Position numbers and translations under genes: made by a program. A stretch of DNA of 64,000 nucleotides, taken from positions 62,001 to 126,000 of the forward strand of contig CAWGTL010000014.1 in NCBI GenBank assembly GCA_963825505.1, written 5' to 3'. This document shows positions 1-7,523 of this stretch, piece by piece. Under the pieces are notes generated by a model. It ran no database searches. It saw nothing but the letters and a program-made list of their open reading frames with translations, and was not told where the DNA came from. Within the stretch, counting starts at the first letter, position 1. The number at the start of each line of letters is the position of its first letter. Source of the DNA: JBBQSN01 sp963825505 (lineage in GTDB: Bacteria; Actinomycetota; Actinomycetes; Actinomycetales; CAWJMD01).

Positions 1-1241
1 AGCGCCTGGCCGAGCGCGGTACCGAGGTCGAGGTGTTCACCCGGGCCACCTCGTCGTCCACCTCCGGCCTCGCCGACGCCGACGTCGAGCTCGCGCCGGG
101 GGTGTCGGTGCGCCACGTCGTGGCCGGTCCGCTCGCCGGGCTCGGGAAGAACGACCTGCCGGGTCAGCTGTGCGCCTTCACCGCCGGCGTGATGAGAGCC
201 GAGGCGGCGCAGGACGCCGGTTGGTACGACGTCGTGCACTCCCACTACTGGCTGTCCGGCCAGGTCGGGTGGTTGGTCGCCGACCGGTGGAACGTGCCGC
301 TCGTCCACAGCATGCACACGATGGCCAAGGTGAAGAACGCCTACCTGGCCGAGGGCGACTCGCCCGAGCCCGCGGGCCGCGAGATCGGCGAGGAGCAGGT
401 GGTGGCGGCCGCGGACCGGCTGGTGGCGAGCACCGAGGCCGAGGGTCGAGAGCTGGTCGAGCTGTACGGCGCGCAGCCGGAGCGGGTCGCGGTCGTGCCG
501 CCCGGTGTCGACCTCGACGTCTTCTCGCCCGCCGACGGGCGCGACGCCGCCCGGGCCGCGCTCGGTCTGGCGCAGGACTCCCAGGTGCTGCTGTTCGCCG
601 GCCGGATCCAGCCGCTCAAGGCGCCCGACGTCCTCGTCCGCGCTGCGGCGCACCTCCTGCGGTCGGCGCCGTCGATGCGCTCGCGGCTGGTCGTGGTCGT
701 CCTCGGCGGCCCGAGCGGTTCCGGTCTGGAGCACCCCGAGGAGCTCGAGGAGCTCGCGGCCCGGTTGGGTCTGCACGGGGTGCCCGGCGTCCCCGACGTC
801 GTGCGGTTCGAACCGCCGGCGCCCAGAGAGTCCCTCTCCCAGTGGTTCCGGGCAGCCGACCTCGTCGTCGTCCCCAGCTACAACGAGTCGTTCGGCCTGG
901 TGGCGATCGAGGCCCAGGCGTGCGGGACGCCGGTCGTCGCCGCCCGGGTGGGTGGGTTGGAGACCGCTGTCGCGCACGGGATCTCGGGCGAGCTGGTCGA
1001 CGGCCACGACCCGGTGGTGTGGGCCGGGGTGATCGGTGCCCTGCTGTCCGACCCGGACCGGATGGCCCGGTTGCGCGACGGCGCCCGCGCCCACTCCCTG
1101 CGGTTCGGTTGGGACGCCACCGTCGACGCCACCCTGGCCGTCTACGCCGCGGCCCGCGCCGAGCGGCTCGCCCGTCTCGTGGTGCAGCGCTCGCCGGTGC
1201 CGCAGTCTGCGCCCGCGGGCGCCGTGGAGGTCGCACCGTGA
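1..1241 (+). CDS. mshA: D-inositol-3-phosphate glycosyltransferase MshA (5' partial)
   Basis: The gene is open at the left window edge; the reading frame runs from base 3. It is a GT-B fold, family 4 glycosyltransferase that transfers GlcNAc from UDP-GlcNAc to inositol-3-phosphate, the first step of mycothiol synthesis. About 412 residues are visible. Recognisable pieces are the acceptor-side stretch DVVHSHYWLSGQVG, the linker VPPGVDLDVFSP, the donor-site loop FAGRIQPLKAPDVL and the nucleotide-sugar motif ESFGLVAIEAQACGTPVV, all in the MshA arrangement. The stop overlaps the GTG of the YbjN-family gene by 3 bp (GTGA), so the two are translationally coupled. The pairing mshA-ybjN-gpm is common in actinobacteria. 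A generic GT4 enzyme is the alternative, but synteny and motifs favour MshA. Confidence 0.9.
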   Translation, partial: RLAERGTEVEVFTRATSSSTSGLADADVELAPGVSVRHVVAGPLAGLGKNDLPGQLCAFTAGVMRAEAAQDAGWYDVVHSHYWLSGQVGWLVADRWNVPLVHSMHTMAKVKNAYLAEGDSPEPAGREIGEEQVVAAADRLVASTEAEGRELVELYGAQPERVAVVPPGVDLDVFSPADGRDAARAALGLAQDSQVLLFAGRIQPLKAPDVLVRAAAHLLRSAPSMRSRLVVVVLGGPSGSGLEHPEELEELAARLGLHGVPGVPDVVRFEPPAPRESLSQWFRAADLVVVPSYNESFGLVAIEAQACGTPVVAARVGGLETAVAHGISGELVDGHDPVVWAGVIGALLSDPDRMARLRDGARAHSLRFGWDATVDATLAVYAAARAERLARLVVQRSPVPQSAPAGAVEVAP

Positions 1242-1771
1242 GCGCGCGCGACCGCGCGATCCAGGAGCTGGAGGGTTGGCTGGCCGAGGCGGCCGGGGCC
1301 GAGCCGTCCGAGGGCCCGCACGGGCCGGCGCGGGTGGAGCACGAGCTCGGGGCGCGTCCGGGGGAGTACGTGGTCCAGCTGCCCGGCGAGCGCAAGCTCC
1401 GCACGCCGGTCTCGGTGCTGGTCGGCGACCACTCGCTGTCGGTGTCCGCGTTCGTCGTGCGCAACCCCGACGAGAACCACGCCGTGGTGCACCGATGGCT
1501 CCTCGAGCGCAACACCCGGCTGGGGCAGGTCGCCTTCGCGATCGACCGGTCGGGCGACGTCTACCTGCGCGGACGCCTTCCCCTGGAGGCGGTCTCGCAG
1601 CAGTCGCTGGACGGGTTGCTCGGCGAGGTGCTGGAGGTCGCCGACGGGTCGTTCAACGAGCTGCTCGCGCTCGGCTTCCTCACCTCGATGCGCAAGGAGT
1701 GGGCCTGGCGGGTCTCGCGGGGCGAGTCGACCCGCAACCTCGAGGCCTTCAAGCACCTGCTGCAGGACTGA
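1238..1771 (+). CDS. YbjN domain-containing protein
   Basis: A 177-residue cytoplasmic protein starting at a GTG that overlaps the mshA stop. It matches the actinobacterial YbjN family seen immediately after mshA: a class I chaperone-like fold with the segments YVVQLPGERKLRTPVSVLVGD, FVVRNPDENHAVVHRWLLERN and AFAIDRSGDVYLRGRLPLEAV. No catalytic motif, signal peptide or membrane segment is visible. The biochemical role is not established; coupling to mshA suggests co-expression with mycothiol synthesis, but that is inference. The much longer open frame starting at 170 is antisense-like composition inside mshA and is not used. Confidence 0.85.
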   Translation: MSARDRAIQELEGWLAEAAGAEPSEGPHGPARVEHELGARPGEYVVQLPGERKLRTPVSVLVGDHSLSVSAFVVRNPDENHAVVHRWLLERNTRLGQVAFAIDRSGDVYLRGRLPLEAVSQQSLDGLLGEVLEVADGSFNELLALGFLTSMRKEWAWRVSRGESTRNLEAFKHLLQD

Positions 1772-1785
1772 CCCCGTCGCGGGTC

Positions 1786-1825
1786 GTCACCACCGCACCA
1801 GGCCCTGGCCCGGCCCGGTGGTGAC
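1786..1825. terminator. Bidirectional hairpin between convergent genes
   Basis: Perfect 10-bp inverted repeat GTCACCACCG (1786-1795) / CGGTGGTGAC (1816-1825) with a 20-nt G+C-rich loop. It lies between the YbjN stop (1771) and the stop of the convergent peptidase gene (1832). No U tract follows, as is usual in high-G+C actinobacteria. Confidence 0.65.
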
Positions 1826-1831
1826 AGGTCG

Positions 1832-2590
1832 TCAGGGGTAGACGTCCGGTGCCGTCGGGCAGCCGTGCCCGTTGCGCCACGCGCGGACCGCGGGCGAGGG
1901 ATCGGCGTCCTCGCCGGTGCGCCAGCTCTCGAGGAACGGGTAGGGGCTGACGACCCCGCGCCGGGTGAACCAGTCGCCGGGCCCGCACGACGCCGGGCTG
2001 AGGCCGAGGTGCAGGTGGCAGCCGGTGCCCGCGGCGGACCCGGTCTCGCCGACGGTGCCGAGCACCTCACCGGCCCGCACCTCCTGGTCGGGCACCACCA
2101 GCACGGTCGCCAGGTGCGACCCGTAGTACCGGACGCCGTCCTCGCCGAGCAGGGTCACCGACAGGCCGCCGCGGTGGGGTCCGAGGTTCGTCTCCCGGTC
2201 CCAGGAGTCGACGGTGGTCGTCTCGCTGACGGTGCCCGCCGCGACGGCGAGAACCGGTGTGCCACAGGCGACGAAGACGTCGGTGGCTGGGTAGTCGTGG
2301 TGCTGCGTCGCGTACTCGGCATCGCCGGCGACGGGGAACGCGCGGCTCCCGGCGACCACGCGACCGGCGAGCGCCGGAAGCAGTTCGTCCTCCGGCGGCT
2401 CGAGCGTGCCGGCGGCGCGCGGTACCGGCACGGTCGCGACGGGCGGCTCTCCCTGGGGCGGGGCGAGCACCGGGGCCGCGAGCAGGAGGGCGAGCCCGAG
2501 GCCGCCCACCACCCCGGTGCTGACCACCGCGTGCGCCAGCACCTGGCGGGCGACCACGCCACCGCGAGAGACCTGCGTGCCCGAGCTCAT
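1832..2590 (-). CDS. M23 family metallopeptidase (LytM-like), membrane-anchored
   Basis: A 252-residue protein with an N-terminal hydrophobic segment at about 20-43 (signal anchor or signal peptide), a proline-rich linker and a C-terminal M23 domain. Zinc-ligand positions are recognisable: HHDYPATD (H98, D104) and CHLHLG (H192, H194), with H159 as a further catalytic-site histidine. M23 enzymes are peptidoglycan endopeptidases acting outside the membrane on cell-wall cross-links. All the expected residues are present, so it is probably active rather than a degenerate EnvC/NlpD-type activator. It is convergent with ybjN and divergent from gpmA, so it is a single-gene transcript. Substrate specificity cannot be read from sequence. 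Confidence 0.8.
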   Translation of the reverse strand: MSSGTQVSRGGVVARQVLAHAVVSTGVVGGLGLALLLAAPVLAPPQGEPPVATVPVPRAAGTLEPPEDELLPALAGRVVAGSRAFPVAGDAEYATQHHDYPATDVFVACGTPVLAVAAGTVSETTTVDSWDRETNLGPHRGGLSVTLLGEDGVRYYGSHLATVLVVPDQEVRAGEVLGTVGETGSAAGTGCHLHLGLSPASCGPGDWFTRRGVVSPYPFLESWRTGEDADPSPAVRAWRNGHGCPTAPDVYP

Positions 2591-2633
2591 CGGTGGCCAT
2601 CTTCCTCCGTCGGCGGGCGGCGCGGGTGCTCAG

Positions 2634-2645
2634 TACGCTGACGGC
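2634..2645 (+). promoter_or_regulatory. -10 element of a leaderless promoter for gpmA
   Basis: TACGCT at 2634-2639 followed by exactly 6 nt and the ATG at 2646. No Shine-Dalgarno sequence precedes the ATG. This spacing puts the transcription start at or beside the first codon. Confidence 0.6.
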
Positions 2646-3389
2646 ATGTCGTACACCCTGGTCCTCCTCCGCCACGGCGAGAGCGAGTGGAACGCCAAGA
2701 ACCTGTTCACGGGCTGGGTCGACGTCCCGCTCTCGGAGAAGGGGACGGCCGAGGCCCTGCGCGGCGGTGAGCTGCTGGCCGCTGCCGGGGTGCTGCCCGA
2801 GGTCGTGCACACCTCGCTGCTGCGGCGCGCGATCACGACGGCGAACCTGGCCCTCGACGTCGCCGAGCGGCATTGGATCGAGACCAAGCGGTCGTGGCGG
2901 CTGAACGAGCGGCACTACGGCGCGCTGCAGGGGCTGGACAAGAAGCAGACCCTGGCCGAGTACGGCGAGGAGCAGTTCATGCTGTGGCGCCGCTCGTACG
3001 ACACCCCGCCGCCGCCCATCGCGCCCGACGCCGAGTTCAGCCAGGCCGCCGACCCCCGGTACGCCGACCTCGGGCCGGACATGCCGGAGAGCGAGTGCCT
3101 GGCAGACGTCGTCGCCCGGATGCTGCCCTACTGGGAGTCCGCGGTCGTGCCGGACCTGCGGGCCGGCAAGGTCGTCCTGCTGGCGGCGCACGGCAACTCG
3201 CTGCGGGCGCTGGTCAAGCACCTCGACGGCATCAGCGACCAGGACATCGCCGCGCTCAACATCCCCACCGGCATGCCGCTGGTCTACGAGCTCGACGACG
3301 ACCTCGTGCCGCTGGAGCGCGGCGGCCGGTACCTCGACCCCGAGGCCGCCGCCGAGGCCGCAGCGGCGGTCGCCAGCCAGGGACGCTGA
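2646..3389 (+). CDS. gpmA: 2,3-bisphosphoglycerate-dependent phosphoglycerate mutase
   Basis: A 247-residue cytoplasmic enzyme that interconverts 3- and 2-phosphoglycerate in glycolysis and gluconeogenesis. The histidine phosphatase signature LLRHGESEWN places the phospho-accepting H10 at the N terminus, and the second catalytic histidine is in AAHGNSLRAL. NLFTGWVDVPLSEKG, RLNERHYGALQGLDK and PDMPESECLADVVAR are the usual dPGM-specific stretches, and the length is normal. The ATG at 2646 is chosen because the protein begins exactly at the family N terminus and sits 6 nt after a TANNNT hexamer. It is divergent from the M23 peptidase and convergent with the small lipoprotein gene. Confidence 0.96.
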   Translation: MSYTLVLLRHGESEWNAKNLFTGWVDVPLSEKGTAEALRGGELLAAAGVLPEVVHTSLLRRAITTANLALDVAERHWIETKRSWRLNERHYGALQGLDKKQTLAEYGEEQFMLWRRSYDTPPPPIAPDAEFSQAADPRYADLGPDMPESECLADVVARMLPYWESAVVPDLRAGKVVLLAAHGNSLRALVKHLDGISDQDIAALNIPTGMPLVYELDDDLVPLERGGRYLDPEAAAEAAAAVASQGR

Positions 3390-3394
3390 GGCTC

Positions 3395-3904
3395 TCAGCC
3401 GCAGGTCGCCGACAGCGCGTCGTCGACCCTCTCCTGGGCGGGCGCCAGGGAGTCGTCCGGTGACTGCTCGGCGAGCTCCGACAGCTGCGCACCCGCGGCC
3501 TGGACGGTGGCCGGGTCGGCGTCGGCGAGCGTGATCGCCGCCAGCTGCGGCTCGAGGCCGGCCCAGTAGTCGCGCACCAGTGCGACGTCTGCGACGACCG
3601 ACGCGGGCGCGTCGTCGGTGACCGCCGACTGCACGGCCTCCCAGTACGCGGGAGCACCCGTGCCCGCGGCGACGATCGTCACCGTCAGCGCCTGCGGGTC
3701 GTCGGCGGCCAGCCCGAGCCGCTGGAGCTCGGCCGCCCCGCGCGCGTCCAGGTCGGCGCTCGCGCGCGCCACCGCCTCGCAGTCGAACCCCGGAGGAGGC
3801 GCCTCGACGGGTGCGTCCTCGGGCTGGGTCGTGCAGGCGGTCAGGACCGTCACGACGAGCGCCACGACCAGCCCCGTCGCGGACGGGACCGGGCGGCGGG
3901 GCAC
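3395..3904 (-). CDS. Small secreted lipoprotein, unknown function
   Basis: A 169-residue protein starting at GTG 3904. The N terminus (VPRRPVPSATGLVVALVVTVLTAC) is a lipoprotein signal peptide with lipobox LTAC, so the mature protein should be anchored by a diacylglyceryl cysteine on the outer face of the membrane. The rest is acidic, alanine-rich and mostly helical with one terminal cysteine (SATCG). I recognise no family. An upstream start at 3991 would overlap phoU by 46 bp and add a non-secretory basic stretch, so it is rejected. It follows phoU on the same strand after 41 bp and may be cotranscribed with it. Confidence 0.65.
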   Translation of the reverse strand: MPRRPVPSATGLVVALVVTVLTACTTQPEDAPVEAPPPGFDCEAVARASADLDARGAAELQRLGLAADDPQALTVTIVAAGTGAPAYWEAVQSAVTDDAPASVVADVALVRDYWAGLEPQLAAITLADADPATVQAAGAQLSELAEQSPDDSLAPAQERVDDALSATCG

Positions 3905-3945
3905 AGCGGGACCGTACCCGCTGCGCGGCCCGCCGCAGGGGTCGG

Positions 3946-4623
3946 CTAGGAGGGGTGCGGTGTGGCCGTGGCCTCGGCGGCGAGGTCCCACTGGCCGGTG
4001 ACGAGGAACTGCACCCGCTCGGACAGCGAGACCGCGTGGTCGCCGAACCGCTCGAAGTAGCGGCTGCCCAGCGTGACGTCGACGGCGGCCTGCACCGGGT
4101 GCGACCAGGTCGGCGAGGCGAGCTCGTCGAACACGCGGAGGTGCAGCGCGTCCAGGGCGTCGTCGTCCGGACCCATCTCGGCGGCCACGGTGAGGTCGCG
4201 GGTGGCGATCACCTGGCCGGCCTTCTCCGCCAGCCGCACGCCGGTGGCGCCCATCTCGGCGAACAGCGGCTCGAGGTCGGCCGGGATCACGTGGTGCGGG
4301 AAGCGCAGCCGGACCAGCTTGGCGACGTGGCGGGCGAGGTCGCCCATCCGCTCGATCGTGCTGCTCATCCGCAGCCCCGCGACGACCACGCGCAGGTCGG
4401 TGGCCACCGGTGCCTGCCGGGCGAGCAGCTCGACCGCGCGCTCGTCGACCTGGCGCTGGATGGCGTCGATCCTGTCGTCGCCGGCGATGACCGCCTCGGC
4501 GAGCGACAGGTCGGCCTCGAGCAGGGCGCGGGTGGCGTCGCCCAGCGCCGCAGCGGCGAGCGCGGTCATCTCGACGAGCTGCCCGTCGAGGTGCTCGAGC
4601 TCGGTGTGGAACTGCTGGCGCAT
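3946..4623 (-). CDS. phoU: Phosphate signalling complex protein PhoU
   Basis: A 225-residue all-helical protein made of two three-helix PhoU repeats. The characteristic segments are MRQQFHTELEHLDGQLVEM, IDAIQRQVDERAVELLARQAP and LRMSSTIERMGDLARHVAKL in the first repeat, and ALHLRVFDELA plus SRYFERFGDHAVSLSERVQFL in the second, with the metal-binding ERMGD and ERFGDH clusters. PhoU couples the Pst phosphate transporter to the sensor kinase and keeps it quiet in high phosphate. GGAGGG lies a few bases upstream of the ATG. It is divergent from senX3-regX3, the usual actinobacterial arrangement, with a shared 170-bp regulatory region. Confidence 0.95.
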   Translation of the reverse strand: MRQQFHTELEHLDGQLVEMTALAAAALGDATRALLEADLSLAEAVIAGDDRIDAIQRQVDERAVELLARQAPVATDLRVVVAGLRMSSTIERMGDLARHVAKLVRLRFPHHVIPADLEPLFAEMGATGVRLAEKAGQVIATRDLTVAAEMGPDDDALDALHLRVFDELASPTWSHPVQAAVDVTLGSRYFERFGDHAVSLSERVQFLVTGQWDLAAEATATPHPS

Positions 4624-4653
4624 CGGGTTCCCTCCCGGATCAGGTGTGCCTGA

Positions 4654-4672
4654 CGGTACGTCGCACGTACCG
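4654..4672. promoter_or_regulatory. Perfect palindrome upstream of phoU
   Basis: CGGTACGT (4654-4661) and ACGTACCG (4665-4672) form an 8-bp inverted repeat with a 3-nt centre, about 30 bp upstream of the phoU ATG. It may be a regulator site or part of a leader hairpin. I cannot assign a binding protein. Confidence 0.4.
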
Positions 4673-4683
4673 CGACCTCACTG

Positions 4684-4727
4684 TCGGGTGCCGGGGTGAA
4701 CGCCTGTCGGTGCCCAGGTGAACATCT
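4684..4727 (-). promoter_or_regulatory. PHO-type box: 11-bp-periodic direct repeats
   Basis: Read on the minus strand, four consecutive 11-nt units are GTTCACCTGGG, CACCGACAGGC, GTTCACCCCGG and CACCCGACAGT; the strong GTTCACC core appears twice exactly 22 bp apart (plus-strand GGTGAAC at 4695-4701 and 4717-4723). Eleven-nucleotide direct repeats with a GTTCACC core are the known binding pattern of Streptomyces PhoP, the RegX3 orthologue. Lying between phoU and senX3, the site fits autoregulation of the phosphate regulon. Confidence 0.65.
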
Positions 4728-4783
4728 GGGGACCGCCCCGCGTCCGGTACCGACGACGGCCGGGAGGCGGGTGCCGCGGCCCT

Positions 4784-4795
4784 ACCCTGGTGGAC
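4784..4795 (+). promoter_or_regulatory. -10 element of a leaderless promoter for senX3
   Basis: TACCCT at 4784-4789 with 6 nt to the GTG at 4796. There is no ribosome binding site in front of that GTG. The PHO-type box lies 57 bp upstream. Confidence 0.5.
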
Positions 4796-6013
4796 GTGGA
4801 GCAGCCGTCCGTCGCGGTCGTCGCTGCGGCCCTCACCGTCCTGGTGCTGGCCGTGGCGCTGCTGGCCTTCCGGTGGAGCGAGCGCGCGTCCACCACGGTG
4901 GAGGAGCCCCGGCCCGAGCTCCCGCGTGGCGTCACCGACGTCCTGGCCGCGCTGCGGTCGGCCGCCGTCGTGGTCGACGTCGCCGACGCCGTGGTGCGGG
5001 CGACGCCGCCGTCCTACGCGCTCGGGCTGGTGCGCGGCCACGAGCTCGCCCACCCCGAGCTGGTCGACATGGTGCGGTCGGTGCGTCGTGACGGGCTGGT
5101 CGTCGAGCGCGAGCTGGAGCTGCCCCGCGGGCCGCTCGGTCGCGGCACGATCGTCGTCCTGGCCCGGGTCGCGGCCCTCGGGAGCCTGCACGTGCTGGTC
5201 CTGGTCGAGGACCGCACCGAGGCGCGCCGGGTGGAGGAGGTGCGCCGCGACTTCGTCGTCAACGTCTCGCACGAGCTGAAGACGCCGGTGGGGGCGATCT
5301 CGCTGCTGGCCGAGACGATGGAGGCCGCCGCCGACGACCCCACGGCGGTGCGGCGCTTCGCCGGCCGGATGCACCGCGAGGCCGACCGGCTCGCCGCGCT
5401 GGTGCAGGAGATCGTCGACCTGTCGCGGCTGCAGACCTCGTCCGCGCTCGCCGAGCCGGAGCTCGTCGACGTCGACCAGGTGGTCACCGAGGCCGTCGAC
5501 CGCGCCCGGCTGGCCGCCGACGGCAAGCGGATCACCCTCGACGTCGCCCCCGCCACGGGCGTCAAGGTCTACGGCGACCACGACCTGCTCGTCACCGCCT
5601 TGCGCAACCTGGTCGACAACGCCGTCCGCTACTCCGACGAGGGCACCCGGATCGGGATCGGGTTGTCCCGCAAGGACGACCTGGTCGAGATCGCGGTCGC
5701 CGACCAGGGCGTCGGGATCCCCGAGGCCGAGCAGGAGAGGGTGTTCGAGCGGTTCTACCGGGTCGACCCCGCACGCTCGCGCACGACCGGCGGCACAGGG
5801 CTCGGGCTCAGCATCGTCAAGCACGTCGTGGCCAACCACGGCGGCGAGGTGACGGTCTGGAGCCAGCCGCACTCCGGCTCGACGTTCACCGTCCGCCTGC
5901 CCGTCGCCGCGTCCGCGGCCGGTGGCGAGCTCGACGACCCGCACGAGGTGACCGCGGCGCCGGACGGCACGGGGGTACCCGCGCGCACCAGCACGAGGAG
6001 GAGCCGCACGTGA
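4796..6013 (+). CDS. senX3: Two-component sensor histidine kinase SenX3 (PhoR-type)
   Basis: About 405 residues from GTG 4796 (GTG 4790 is also possible). One N-terminal membrane segment (about 6-25) is followed by a PAS-like region (about 45-140), the dimerisation/phosphoacceptor helix VNVSHELKTPVGAIS with H159, and a complete HATPase domain: N box LRNLVDNAVRY, G1 ADQGVGIPEAEQERVFERFYR, G2 GGTGLGLSIVKHVV. This is the phosphate-responsive kinase partnered with RegX3. It overlaps regX3 by 4 bp and is divergent from phoU. The leaderless promoter and adjacent PHO-type box suggest autoregulation. The longer frame from 4718 lies within the operator and is rejected as the start. Confidence 0.92.
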   Translation: MEQPSVAVVAAALTVLVLAVALLAFRWSERASTTVEEPRPELPRGVTDVLAALRSAAVVVDVADAVVRATPPSYALGLVRGHELAHPELVDMVRSVRRDGLVVERELELPRGPLGRGTIVVLARVAALGSLHVLVLVEDRTEARRVEEVRRDFVVNVSHELKTPVGAISLLAETMEAAADDPTAVRRFAGRMHREADRLAALVQEIVDLSRLQTSSALAEPELVDVDQVVTEAVDRARLAADGKRITLDVAPATGVKVYGDHDLLVTALRNLVDNAVRYSDEGTRIGIGLSRKDDLVEIAVADQGVGIPEAEQERVFERFYRVDPARSRTTGGTGLGLSIVKHVVANHGGEVTVWSQPHSGSTFTVRLPVAASAAGGELDDPHEVTAAPDGTGVPARTSTRRSRT

Positions 6014-6690
6014 CCCGCATCCTGGTCGTCGAGGACGAGGAGTCGCTCTCGGACCCGTTGTCCTACCTGCTCGAGCGAGAGGGCTTCGAGGTCGCGGTGG
6101 CGGCAGACGGCCACGCCGCGCTCGACGAGTTCGACCGTGGCGGAGCCGATCTGGTCCTCCTCGACCTGATGCTCCCCGGCATCCCGGGTACCGAGGTCTG
6201 CCGCGCACTGCGCACCCGCAGCAGCGTCCCGGTGATCATGCTGACCGCCAAGGACAGCGAGATCGACAAGGTCGTGGGCCTCGAGATCGGCGCCGACGAC
6301 TACGTGACCAAGCCGTACTCATCGCGCGAGCTCGTGGCGCGGATCCGAGCGGTCCTGCGCCGCAAGGGAGAACCGGACGAGCTGCTGCCGGCGACCATCG
6401 AGGCCGGGCCGGTGCGGATGGACGTCGAGCGTCACGTGGTGACGGTGCGCGGGGAGCCGATGTCCATGCCGCTCAAGGAGTTCGAGCTGCTCGAGATGCT
6501 GCTGCGCAACGCCGGCCGGGTGCTCACCCGGGGGCAGCTGATCGACCGGGTGTGGGGCTCGGACTACGTCGGCGACACCAAGACGCTCGACGTCCACGTG
6601 AAGCGGCTGCGGAGCAAGATCGAGGTCGACCCCAAGGAGCCGCGGCACCTGGTGACGGTGCGCGGCCTGGGGTACAAGCTCGACCCCTGA
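6010..6690 (+). CDS. regX3: Phosphate response regulator RegX3 (OmpR/PhoB family)
   Basis: A 226-residue DNA-binding response regulator. The receiver has the acidic pocket VEDEE, phosphoacceptor D52 in LLDLMLPG, T79 and K101 in DDYVTKPYSSRELVARIRA. The C-terminal winged helix (about 130-226) has FELLEMLLRNAGRVLTRGQL and TLDVHVKRLRSKIE followed by VRGLGYKLDP. It is phosphorylated by SenX3 under phosphate limitation and binds 11-bp repeats, such as those seen at 4684-4727. The 4-bp overlap with senX3 shows translational coupling. Confidence 0.95.
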   Translation: MTRILVVEDEESLSDPLSYLLEREGFEVAVAADGHAALDEFDRGGADLVLLDLMLPGIPGTEVCRALRTRSSVPVIMLTAKDSEIDKVVGLEIGADDYVTKPYSSRELVARIRAVLRRKGEPDELLPATIEAGPVRMDVERHVVTVRGEPMSMPLKEFELLEMLLRNAGRVLTRGQLIDRVWGSDYVGDTKTLDVHVKRLRSKIEVDPKEPRHLVTVRGLGYKLDP

Positions 6691-6716
6691 GCGGACCTCA
6701 GCCGGCGGGGGCGTCC

Positions 6717-6761
6717 TCGCCGATCAGCCGTCTTCGCCGATCAGCCCTCTTCGCCGATCAG
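6717..6761. repeat. 17-bp tandem repeat, three copies, at a gene end
   Basis: TCGCCGATCAG recurs at 6717, 6734 and 6751 with a 17-bp period (unit TCGCCGATCAGCCSTCT). It spans the 3' end of the lipoprotein gene, whose stop codon (6741-6743) lies in the second copy. Since 17 is not a multiple of 3, gain or loss of one unit changes the reading frame and the stop. Confidence 0.8.
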
Positions 6762-7226
6762 GGAGGCGTACTCCGGCAGCGTGCCGTCGAGCACGGGGGT
6801 CTGCAGGTTCAGGCTCGACTCCCCGCCGATCAGGGTGACCTCGACCGTGCGGCCGGGCACGACGTCGAGGGACTCGATCGTCACCTGCTCGTCGGACTCG
6901 GGGCCGATCGAGACGCTCTGGCCCGGTTCGAGGTCGATGGTCCGGCTCGCGGCGCCGGCCGCGACGTCGATGACGACCGAGACGTCGTCGGCAGAGGAGT
7001 TGAACAGCGCGCCCACCAGCTCGGCCTCGGCACCCTGCTCGGCGGTCAGCACCATCAGGTTGCGGACGCCGACCGGCCCGACCTCGCCCTGCACGCCGTC
7101 GGACGGCGCGTAGGTGACGTTGGTGGTCGTCTGGGGGCTGAACATCGAGCAGCCGCCGAGCGCGAGCCCGGCGATCGCCGCGGCAGCGGCCAGCCGCACG
7201 GGGCGGGACGGGTGCGGGACGGTCAC
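6741..7226 (-). CDS. Secreted lipoprotein, unknown function
   Basis: A 161-residue protein from GTG 7226, chosen because GAGGAG sits 6 nt upstream and because the first residues (VTVPHPSRPVRLAAAAAIAGLALGGC) form a lipoprotein signal peptide with lipobox LGGC. The mature part is a compact beta-rich domain (VGVRNLMVLTAEQGAEAELVGALFNSSADDVSVVIDV, then QSVSIGPESDEQVTIESLDVVPGRTVEVTLIGG). It resembles actinobacterial DUF461-like lipoproteins, but I do not assign a function. The end of the gene is made of the 17-bp tandem repeat, giving the tail SLIGEEG. It is convergent with regX3 and divergent from carD. Confidence 0.75.
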   Translation of the reverse strand: MTVPHPSRPVRLAAAAAIAGLALGGCSMFSPQTTTNVTYAPSDGVQGEVGPVGVRNLMVLTAEQGAEAELVGALFNSSADDVSVVIDVAAGAASRTIDLEPGQSVSIGPESDEQVTIESLDVVPGRTVEVTLIGGESSLNLQTPVLDGTLPEYASLIGEEG

Positions 7227-7490
7227 GGCTGGCTCCTCGGCGACGGGGGTCGGACGCGCAGCACGAACTGTACCGACCGGAGCCGCCGCCGCCCGACCCG
7301 GCGCCCCGACGGCTGCGCCGTGCCCGCGTTCCGCTCCCGATCTGTTCGCGTCCGGCACCGTTCCCACCCCGCGCGTGCCACGGCGGACGCCGTCCTGTCA
7401 ACCCCTTCCTGGGGCCCCTTCGACCCGCTCGCAAGCCTCTGACCTGCACAAACGTCCCGAGACGCGTGTCGCCGCACCGGCGCGGCGTGG

Positions 7491-7523
7491 TACTCTGGAG
7501 GCCGCGAAAGGGGAAAACACCAG
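7491..7523 (+). promoter_or_regulatory. carD promoter -10 and ribosome binding site
   Basis: TACTCT at 7491-7496 is a TANNNT -10 hexamer; the purine-rich AAAGGGGAAAA at about 7507-7517 serves as ribosome binding site before ATG 7524. The rest of the 297-bp space between the divergent lipoprotein gene (start 7226) and carD shows nothing else I can support. Confidence 0.5.

Noticed and set aside
3905..3991. Upstream start for the small lipoprotein, overlapping phoU
   Set aside because: It would put a charged 29-residue stretch ahead of a lipoprotein signal peptide; GTG 3904 gives a normal signal.
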